Positions 56,239 to 64,000 of a stretch of 64,000 nucleotides of DNA are shown here, one piece after another. Both the position numbers and the translations under genes were made by a program. Numbering within the stretch: position 1 is the first letter of the stretch; each line of letters starts with the position of its first letter. This DNA comes from Symbiodinium microadriaticum (taxonomy: Eukaryota > Sar > Dinophyceae > Suessiales > Symbiodiniaceae). The DNA lies in NCBI GenBank assembly GCA_001939145.1, contig LSRX01000485.1:57677-121676 (forward strand). The letters are read 5' to 3'. The notes under the pieces were generated by a model. It saw only the letters and a list, made by a program, of their open reading frames with translations, did not search any database and was not told the origin of the DNA.

Positions 56239-56655
56239 CTATGTAGTCTGAAAAGGAGCATGTATCCGAACCCATGCACTTCTTGGCAGGATCCTGAAAT
56301 CACCAATGCTGGCCGCGCTGTGGCACGCCGGCTGGGCATGTGCTGACATTGTGTTCGGTTTGTTGTGCAAGAAAGAAGAATGGATCTTGCTCCACGCTTC
56401 TGAAGGCAACGATCGCAAATCTCCCTCGCATAACGCACGCTGGGGAGCCACAGGACAATCCCCAGGTTCAGTGTCATTGCACAAGTTTGTCATAGGCTCT
56501 TGTCCGCTCCTGCGCAAGCTGTCGGACGAGATTTCCATGACGATGTCCGATTCCTGCAAGCACACCAATGCGGAACAGATGTGTTTGAGCACCGCGGAAA
56601 AGCTAGTCCTATACATCTCGGCATCAAACCTTGCCCCACCTGGACCTCCACACAT
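56239..56655 (-). CDS. Unrecognised exon with internal peptide repeat
   Basis: A minus-strand frame contains SFSAVLKHICSALVCLQESD, then GDLRSLPSEAWSKIHSSF and, about 34 residues later, GDFRILPRSAWVRIHAPF. The two 18-residue blocks share G-D-x-R-x-L-P-x-x-A-W-x-x-I-H-x-x-F, which is unlikely by chance and suggests an old internal duplication in a real protein. No family is recognised. It lies downstream of the LRR gene on the same strand. Confidence 0.4.
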   Translation of the reverse strand: MCGGPGGARFDAEMYRTSFSAVLKHICSALVCLQESDIVMEISSDSLRRSGQEPMTNLCNDTEPGDCPVAPQRALCEGDLRSLPSEAWSKIHSSFLHNKPNTMSAHAQPACHSAASIGDFRILPRSAWVRIHAPFQTT

Positions 56656-56800
56656 GTTGTTGTGAGCACTAGTGAGCGAAACATGCGACAGCCCAGATGT
56701 GGCCGGGCCACGACACGCCGAAGTTCAGATTGTACATGTTACGGCACGATGAACGCAAGTCGCAAATCGACAGACTTGCTGCAAGAACATTGATACCTGG

Positions 56801-58420
56801 CTAGCGCGGCTTGGCATGGAGAGCCATTGTCTGTGTGCTGTCCTTTTCAGAGAACAGATATAGTTTCAACAACTTATCTACTCCCCCGCTAGATAAGCAT
56901 GTCAAACCTGGTGTCCTTGATGTCTGAAGTGTGAAGACCGGACTGTGGAAGCTTTGCGCATGCAACCTGGCAACTGAACATGCGCACGAAGAGCACGAAC
57001 AATGCAGCCATGCTTCAGAACTGCCTAGATGCCTAGATTTAGGCTTGCCCTGATGGAAAACTGGGGGCTCTGCAGCAGCCTGCGCGATGAGCTGCATGCC
57101 CGACATGCCCACCGAAGGATCAGAGTCATGTGTTGCAGGGGCTTTCTGCACCTTGTCATTGTCTGATGTAGTGGGTGCAGACACTTTAGCATTCCGCGTC
57201 TCTGGGCGCAGGTGCGGAATGTGAATCACCGGGCAGTGATTGGGGGTGGAATGGCCGCAGTTGTCACTTCTGCATCCATATCGATTTCTGGGTGCGAACC
57301 AACAGATCAGCTTTCCCCTCGTATCCGGTCGAGCAGTCTGAAGACAAAGCTCAGCCTTTTGTTCAAAACTGTCTGCCTCCGGGATGTCATTGTGTTCCAG
57401 TCTTAGCCATAGTGGCAAAGGCCAGTTTTTGCTCCCCGGTCGCGCAGAGGGGTAAGTCTTGGTCTCCGCGACTGCTTTGATCAGCTCTAGGGCTCCGGCT
57501 GTTTTGATCTGATTGTGACTTAGGTGGAGCTCGAAAAGGGCCCAAGGTGCAGATCGGATCCACTGCGACAAAAGTATTGCACTGCGGCAGCCAAGTCTGT
57601 TCTGATAGAACTTAGCAACTCCAATGACCACCCTGGCTTGCTTCAAAGTCAGGAGCAGGATCCTCATCGCTTCATCATCCAAGTCATTCTGAGAAACATC
57701 TACATCATGAGCCAAGACGATGTCGTCACTGGAGACGTACAGCTTTCGAACCTTCGCCTGCTTCAAGCGCTGTAGCTCTGCTGGGAGCCATGCGCAAAAC
57801 TTTTGTATTGCGCGAACATCAAGTCCCATTCTTGCCAAGCGAATACTGAGAAGCCCGTCATCTGAGACTTGGACGTAGCTTCCCCAGCCAGACTGCGCGT
57901 TCTCAGACCTGCCCAACTCGTAGTTTGGCTGAGCTGTCTGCCACTGGCTTTGCCAGGAATGCCACTCTTGGTCAGTCCACCTTTCGCGCTTATCGTGCTT
58001 CCATTCCGCTTTTCTTTCCGGTCCTGAAGGTTTTCCGCTCCTTTCCTTCTGCCAGTCCTGGTCCTGGTCCTGGCTCGGCTTTGGCCTTGGCCTTCCATTC
58101 TCTCGGTTCTCTCGGCGCTCACGAAGGGGTCTGGCTCGAAGAGTGCCATCCTCACGGAGATCCTCTCGAAGCCATGGAACTTGAGGCTGCCAGCTTTCTC
58201 TGGCCTTGGGGTTTGGCCTCGTGATCTCCTGATAAATGTGCGTTGAAGTAGTCAAAGTTGACTGAGTTGATGATTCGAGAGAGAAAGTTGAAGGCTCGGA
58301 AGCGCGAGAGCCACTCGTGCCGCTTCCTGGACTCACCTCTGCGAATGCTTGGCCGATTTTGTTCTTTTTGCACTTCTGCTTAAGCCTCTCACCGTGATCG
58401 AGTTCTTGAGGAGGAGACAT
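56801..58420 (-). CDS. Leucine-rich-repeat protein with CCCH-like cysteine/histidine cluster
   Basis: A 539-codon open frame from ATG at 58420. Residues 1-180 are low-complexity and charged (ESWQPQVPWLREDLRED, DQDQDQDWQKERSGK, WTDQEWHSWQSQW). Residues 185-350 hold ribonuclease-inhibitor-type leucine-rich repeats: VDVSQNDLDDEAMRILLLTL, FELHLSHNQIKTAGALELIK and LWLRLEHNDIPEAD. Residues 372-400 hold C-x4-C-x7-C-x3-H (YGCRSDNCGH then CPVIH), like a CCCH zinc finger, an RNA-binding motif. Similar LRR plus cysteine/histidine proteins are numerous in dinoflagellates as far as I recall. The last 90 residues are less convincing and may be read-through past a donor site. It is intronless over 1.6 kb, unlike most neighbours. 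A role in protein or RNA binding is an inference. Confidence 0.65.
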   Translation of the reverse strand: MSPPQELDHGERLKQKCKKNKIGQAFAEVSPGSGTSGSRASEPSTFSLESSTQSTLTTSTHIYQEITRPNPKARESWQPQVPWLREDLREDGTLRARPLRERRENRENGRPRPKPSQDQDQDWQKERSGKPSGPERKAEWKHDKRERWTDQEWHSWQSQWQTAQPNYELGRSENAQSGWGSYVQVSDDGLLSIRLARMGLDVRAIQKFCAWLPAELQRLKQAKVRKLYVSSDDIVLAHDVDVSQNDLDDEAMRILLLTLKQARVVIGVAKFYQNRLGCRSAILLSQWIRSAPWALFELHLSHNQIKTAGALELIKAVAETKTYPSARPGSKNWPLPLWLRLEHNDIPEADSFEQKAELCLQTARPDTRGKLICWFAPRNRYGCRSDNCGHSTPNHCPVIHIPHLRPETRNAKVSAPTTSDNDKVQKAPATHDSDPSVGMSGMQLIAQAAAEPPVFHQGKPKSRHLGSSEAWLHCSCSSCACSVARLHAQSFHSPVFTLQTSRTPGLTCLSSGGVDKLLKLYLFSEKDSTQTMALHAKPR

Positions 58421-61400
58421 GGCGGGCCCAGCTTTTGCATGGCTATGCGATGCAAGATAACCAACACTCTTGACACTTGCTTAAGAATCCAGAGGCGCTG
58501 CCAAGTCTGATGATTTTGTTTCAACTGCTCAGCACCCTGAGAAGGCTGAGAGATGCTGAGAGTGTATGACCGTGGGGCCGTCCTGAAGATCACATGGTAT
58601 CATACCGCATGATGCTACAAGTGTTGTGCTTCTAAAAAGTTCAGCAGCTGCGGCGAATGGGATCGGCGCACGATGGCAAACGGCTCTCGGCATCTCACGG
58701 CACGGGAGCCTCGAATGAGTCCTCCTTGCGCCAAGGCACCTCCAGCAGCCCTCGGCTTCCCTGCTGAGCCTGCAGGGCCTGCTCAGCTTCCGAGTCTGTT
58801 GTCCATTCGGACGAAATAGACTCGCCGCCAACCCTGAGCGTCACACTTTTACTCAACGGCAACTTGTCACAAGGATGGAAGCGCAGTGTTGCATGCGATG
58901 CAAGCGAGGATCTCTAGGTCTGTCCCTCTGATGAGGAAGACCTTTCTCTCCTGACTCTGACCATCGCGACGCTCCACGAAGTCACCTTGCGCTGCCATGG
59001 CTCGGAGGCAGCATGGTCTTTGAATGCTGCTGAATGCTTATGAAGTACAGTATTCGTGCTTCACGAGTGTTCAGCTCCGGTAGTTATAGTTATGGGCTGG
59101 CGAGATTGTGGCAGGCCTTGCTGTGGTGCTTGGCTTCGACCGCTGATCAGTTTCTCAGCTAGTCCGACAAGGCCACATCGTAACATGGTGACAGTATGTG
59201 ACAGTCAGATCTAAACTCATTCACTGACTCAATCTAGACGCATGCCAAATCATGGCCCATCACTCTGTGATTGTGACAAGCTGACATGTCGATGCTGACG
59301 AGATTGCAAGGGGTCCACTTAACTTGCTTTGTGCTGACATCTGGGAAAGCACCTTGGCATCTCCCATGGTGGCCGGAGATGGACCTGGAAGCTACAACAA
59401 CACTGAAGATCACTGAAACACCAAGCAGCTCCACGATGGCACCTGGTACGCTGGGTGCAGCCGCCGGCACCTTCACCTTTGAGGCTGTCTGAGTCTGTGG
59501 GGCTGCAGATGACCAGCGCGAATCCAAGAATGTCGGGATCTCTGTAAGCCGCTGTGTGCGCCTCCAAGTGCTCTGATTTAGGTGCCTCCAGTGCCACGTC
59601 TTCGTCGAAAAGGCCTGTTCAACAAGTGTGTGGACTGGAGCAGTTGCGCTGGCATCCCGCGTTGATTATTCCAACGCACGACGGTGCGAGTCGCTTCTCC
59701 GACCAAAGTCTGGACTATGCTTTGCAAAAACATGCCTGCCAACACAAGAGCAACATGCCTGCCAATTTGGACTTCCGCCCAGGCAGCGGGATGTCCTGCT
59801 GCGCATCATATAATCGCAACATGTAGCTGGAAGTGTAGAGTGTAGGGAAACCACAGCCTGCACTTTCTCACGAGTTCATGCCTGCATCTCCGACACTCCA
59901 GAGCTGTTGGCTGGTTTACGGTGGTCATCATTAGGGACGCACTTCCAGGAGTGTTCAGACAGAGGCTTCGCATGGTCTTCGCGTGCTCCAGGCATGCAAA
60001 GACCCAGCTCACCACAATCAAGATTTTGCACGCCTCCGTGTCAACTGGCCTTCGCCGATCTGCCAACCTCGAGTGGCTACGGAAGCTAAAAACAAGGTCT
60101 GCTAAGGGAGGCAACCTGCAGCTATGCCGCGATACTCGGGGTGACAAATCAAAAAATCCTGGCATAACGGCTGCCAGTGCCGCATGCGCACATGCGCACA
60201 CACTCACAGCACCCACCTCACCACTCCCCCACTCCCCCACTCCCCCTCCCACCCCCCCACACCCACCCACGCCCACATGCACCCGCACCCACCCGCATCA
60301 GCTGGGGCCGTGTGCGTGGGCGGCCAATCACCGCCCGGGCGACTCGGGAGAAAGGCGAGGTCAGAGCAGCCTCACATGTAGGCCATCGCAAAGCCATAGA
60401 ATAGGCACGAAAGGTGGTTGGTGAGTCGACTCGGCCAGCCTTCTTCGGCTGGTGCTGCAGGGGGCAACGAAGGAGTCGACACGCTGCTGAAGTTCTCAGA
60501 GCTGTCCTCGGAAGGAGTACAAAACACGGCAACGCCAGCGACCGTTAATCTACTTGAGCATGCAAGCATCTCAAACCGAAGATTGCCGCAATTCCAGGTC
60601 CTTGTCCTTCTTCTTGCCAAAGAGCGTTCGCATCTTGCGCTTCTTTCACTGCAGCAAAAATGCTGCGGCATCTTCAGAATTTCAGTTGGTAGCTTTCCAA
60701 TTGAAGTACAGCCGAATGAGGCAGGAAGCAATCTGTGTGGGGGCTGGGGTTCTGCCAGACCATGCGCTCCTGTTCGCTTGTGAAGCAACTGAGCGTCCCT
60801 CCAGAAATGCGGCAGACTGCGGCACAACACATCTGCACATACGTTGCAGCTTTTGGCCTCTCCATGCTTCCGTGGAAGCTAGTCGGACGTCGGCAACCAG
60901 CTGCTGACACACAGGGCTGGAAAATTCCAGGAGCCGGGAGCCTATACGTAGAGGCAAAGCATAGTGAGCTCTGGTATGCGATGGTTGCCACATGTTGGCA
61001 CCCTGGCACCCGAGAAGCTGAATACATCATGCAGCACGCCTTGTCAGCTTCTGCTTTTACAGAGCCCACAGCTCATTGGGCAAACTGCGGCACGACGCTT
61101 CTGCGGCTCACGGTGAGAATCGTTGCAGACAAGGATCTTGCTCATGAGCTATGCCTTTCCGATTGGTTTGATCGGTAGAAGTTTGTTCCTGTGCCGACTC
61201 ACCGGTGCCATTCAAGGATGCCCTGAGCTGGCGTTGGAGGTTGGGTCTAGAGGTGAGACAGCAAGCGGCTCCGGAGTCTAAATCCCTGGTACCTCCCTCC
61301 AAGAGCAACTGCGTTGTCTACATAAGCAAATATTAGGATAGGGGTATCCCATGTAAACCCCCTTATATACCCCGTTATAACGAAGCCCAATAAGGTAGGG

Positions 61401-62896
61401 ATAAATGCTTATGCTTACGTCCATTTTGGGTTCCTAAAAGTTGTCCCGGTCACATCAGAGACTCACGGACCTTGCGGCGGAAGCAACATACCCAACCGTT
61501 GCAGATATCTTCAAAATTGAAAAAACTGTCTTCCCACGGTATTGCCTGCAAACCCAGTACGCACCACAGTACTAAAGTTGCAGGCCAGTCATTGGATTGC
61601 AGGATGTGACTTCCAGAATCATACACTCAAGCTGAAAAGTCGCATGAACCCGACGAACAGCTTCTTCAGACGGTTTCGGACTGTGTGATTCTGTGACCAC
61701 CTGCGAAAGCATTTCCACGTGGGCGCCAACGTGCAGGGTGGAGTGCACTCCGCAGATTTTTGCAGGTGCATCGCCTAAACCCCGCAGCGGCTGCACCTAT
61801 GGTACAAAATCCGATGCCTGACCGGAGGAGTCTAACTCTGGCGGCTCTGATTTTCGCCGCACGATGCACCTGCCGCTGTTATTCCAATTGCAGGCCCTGC
61901 CACACCCAACTCGTGCAAAAGCTCGCTCGAAGCCTCCACTGCAAACGCTTGTGCCACTGTCGGGCAACACCGCAGTGTTCAGCTTCACCTCGTCTTGCGT
62001 TTCTCCGAAGCACGCGACGCCAGTGTGCAAAACTGTACTGCATACCTCCCCCAGTGTTGTGATCCCTGACATTGCATGCACACGATCTCCTGCACTCCTG
62101 GGATGCCAAGTGTGTGGGATCAAAGCCTGCTGCACAAAACAGAATTCAGCATGTTTCGCACCATGTTGATGCCGTCGAGGCATTGCCTCGCCATTTGACT
62201 CTTGTTTGCAAACCTGCGGCAGTGTTGGCTGCTGGAGGTGCCCACTCTGTTGTGCTTGCCAATCCCCTTCTACGCATCTGCTCTGAATGGCCAATTGCCC
62301 AGTGCTGACAACCCACATTGAGATTGCAGGCTTACCAAACACTGGTCGTTGGAAGTAGTCGCCTCTGCATCCTTATGTGTAATGATATCATCAACTCTGC
62401 TCTTGGCCATCTGGTAACTCAAAAACGGCAAGCAAGCAGTTTTGCGGTTGCGCAGAATGTGCAGGTTCTTGTTTTGGAACAAAGGGACTTTTGCGCATCG
62501 TTTGGAAATGAGCTTGGCAACCTCTGCTGGGGTGCCGGAGCCAATTTGCACTTTGCCTGATCCGATTCGAGGCTTCTTGCGATCCTCATGGGAGCTTGTA
62601 ATTCCAGTCCGGGCGCTGTAGGATCTGATTCACTGGCGCCAACTGTTTCACACCCTGTCGCATGCCATCGCATACCTACAGCTTCCATCATCTGACAGTT
62701 GCGCGTGCTGAGCGTGGTGCGCTTCCCATTTCCTCAAGACTCGAGAGTCCAGGTGCCTGAAAGCTCGAGGCTTGAAACCAAGTCGAAGGTTGACAGAGTG
62801 CTGCGGCTGTCTCAACAGGGCACCTCAATCTTGGGCAGCCGCATGTCAGGTCCTAAGGAATGGTACAGGCATGTACAGGACGGCTGCACTGGGAAG
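58421..62896. other. 4.5 kb without a firm gene
   Basis: 60,204-60,310 is a C-rich cccac/cacc low-complexity tract. Minus strand near 59,440 reads GAIVELLGVSVIFSVVVAS, a possible membrane segment. Plus strand near 62,225 reads VLAAGGAHSVVLA, similar to one RCC1 repeat edge, but no further repeats were found. 61,320-61,420 is an AT-richer stretch with aaccccc and tataaccc words. Small exons may have been missed. Confidence 0.35.
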
Positions 62897-63902
62897 CTAA
62901 TGGTGCACGAGGCCCTGGCGGATGCCCGCTGCACCACTCGCAGAGTTTACCCCGCCCAAGCTGGGAAGACTGTTGACTGGGAGGGCTTTGCCAAAGCCAC
63001 CCCCCAATCCGCTTGGAAGGCTGGGCTGAGATTGCATGGGTCCACCGCCACCGCCCAGTGGGTTCGTGCCAGAGGCAGGGCCAGTCCGGAGTCCTGACCC
63101 GGCGCCAAGCCCAACTCCAGACGGAGCTGCGTTTGGCATGCCTTGACATTCGCAAACTACCATTCATTACATTTCATTACCATTCCAGTCTCTCAGTTTC
63201 ATTGAAAACCGAAAACGAGCACTTGTAGTCGGCTCGTGAGGCCTGCCATGGGCATGCTCGTGCCGGCACCGATGGCTCCAGGGCCTTAGCGAGTCCCACG
63301 CACGCTGCATGGTCGGTGACGGTCGGTGTCTTATCTTGTTGTTGCGTGCCCGGTCTTCCCCCGGCATGATCCGGCTGCTCACACGGCTCTTGCAGGGTTT
63401 CAAGCACTCGCACCTCGCAAATCTTCGAGCCGAGCGCTGCCAAGGATCCCAGCCCCAGCTCCAGGAGCGCCTGGGGCGCCTGCACTTCGCTGCTGTGAAG
63501 GGTTGTTCTTGGGTCGCGACAGGTGCACAGCCTGAGCTGGGGTTAGATTTGAGGATCTCCCTGACCTGCTCGACATACCGTTCCTGATGCCCAGTACAAG
63601 TCAATGCATGAGATGTCGCTGAGATGAGGTAAGTTGCTGTTAACTATGCTGAAGCAGTCCTGCTCGGCGTGGAAAGTTTCCAACTCTCGCAAGTACTCGC
63701 TGGCATCAATCTCCTTCATAGGCCTGCGCAGCTGACGACCAGTTGATCTGGATAAGCAGTCCTTTTCTCCTCTCATGCCCACTTGTCGAAATTCCGGCCT
63801 GCTGCTATCACCTGCTATCTCGTTGCCCCGTCGCTGGAGTTCGCGGAAGCGTGTGTCCAGCCTCTGGACTCGTGCCAGCGTAGGATGCATAGTGCTACAC
63901 AT
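62897..63902 (-). CDS. Unrecognised spliced gene with Gly/Ser/Pro-rich C-terminus
   Basis: Minus-strand stretches in order: MHPTLARVQRLDTRFRELQ and KEIDASEYLRELETFHAEQD (63,890-63,640, possible start at 63902 or 63887); RYVEQVREILKSNPS (near 63,570); QALLELGLGSLAALGSKICE (near 63,450); and GVGLGAGSGLRTGPASG then LPSGLGGGFGKALPVNSLPS, ending at a stop at 62,897. The first part is helical and charged, the last is a flexible low-complexity tail of the kind seen in trafficking or RNA-binding proteins. No conserved domain was recognised and splice junctions were not fixed. The consistent strand, matched helical character and gene-like spacing support a real gene. Confidence 0.45.
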
Positions 63903-64000
63903 TGTCGAAAAGCAGGACAGTGCAGGACAAACGAAAACGGAACTTGACTTGACTGTCCAAAAAAAAGATATACGCTTGCACCAAGCAAAGACATCTGCAG

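Noticed and set aside
60177-60424. Histidine/proline-rich frames
   Set aside because: They read through a cccac low-complexity tract.
62072-62308. RCC1-repeat gene on the plus strand
   Set aside because: Only one short resemblance (AGGAHSVVLA); no further repeats or consistent frame.

Overview
The window reads as nuclear DNA of a dinoflagellate, most likely a Symbiodiniaceae-type alga. The reasons are: decayed Ty1/copia elements with a long extra C-terminal domain; a leucine-rich-repeat and a ubiquitin-protease fragment of kinds common in these genomes; and spliced genes whose introns start with GC or GA as often as GT and nearly always end in AG followed by G. No bacterial operons, rRNA, tRNA or CRISPR array was seen. 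Most real genes here are split into 30-200 bp exons, so exon edges below are my own phase-checked reconstructions unless stated otherwise.

Layout. 1-8,600: two degenerate copia elements head to head, a gag-only part on the minus strand (465-2912) and a gag-pol part on the plus strand (2765-8168), followed by a 95-bp tandem repeat. 9,770-10,540: an unrecognised spliced minus-strand gene. 10,950-14,400: a very AT-rich island without genes. 15,319-16,647: SMYD-type SET protein exons (minus). 18,598-22,885: an MFSD1-like transporter in about 11 exons (minus), the best reconstructed gene. 23,713-24,125: a Q/E/P-rich exon (minus). 24,485-25,015: GTT/GCT-rich simple sequence. 25,178-28,687: a 743-bp unit repeated 4.7 times that duplicates coding exons of a WD-like/coiled-coil gene (minus), with an older copy near 29,900. 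35,340-35,695: a duplicated segment around the only N, probably an assembly seam. 37,430-38,955: microsatellites, then a plus-strand gag-like and ubiquitin-protease-like pseudogene. 40,974-42,089: an intronless NAK-family-like kinase (minus). 45,264-47,020: a decayed LINE reverse transcriptase (minus). 49,974-50,849: a spermidine-synthase-fold methyltransferase (minus). 51,945-52,950: a 2-oxoglutarate/Fe(II) oxygenase (minus). 56,239-58,420: a short unknown exon and an LRR/CCCH-like protein (minus). 62,897-63,902: an unrecognised low-complexity gene (minus).

Almost every host gene from 9.8 kb to 63.9 kb lies on the minus strand, as expected for the long unidirectional gene blocks of dinoflagellate chromosomes; the convincing plus-strand coding is from mobile elements. 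The genes do not form one pathway. The most interesting features are the tandem exon array, the methyltransferase-like tail of the copia polyprotein, the deubiquitinase-like domain with a lost catalytic histidine, the GC/GA introns with matching ends, and the AT island.
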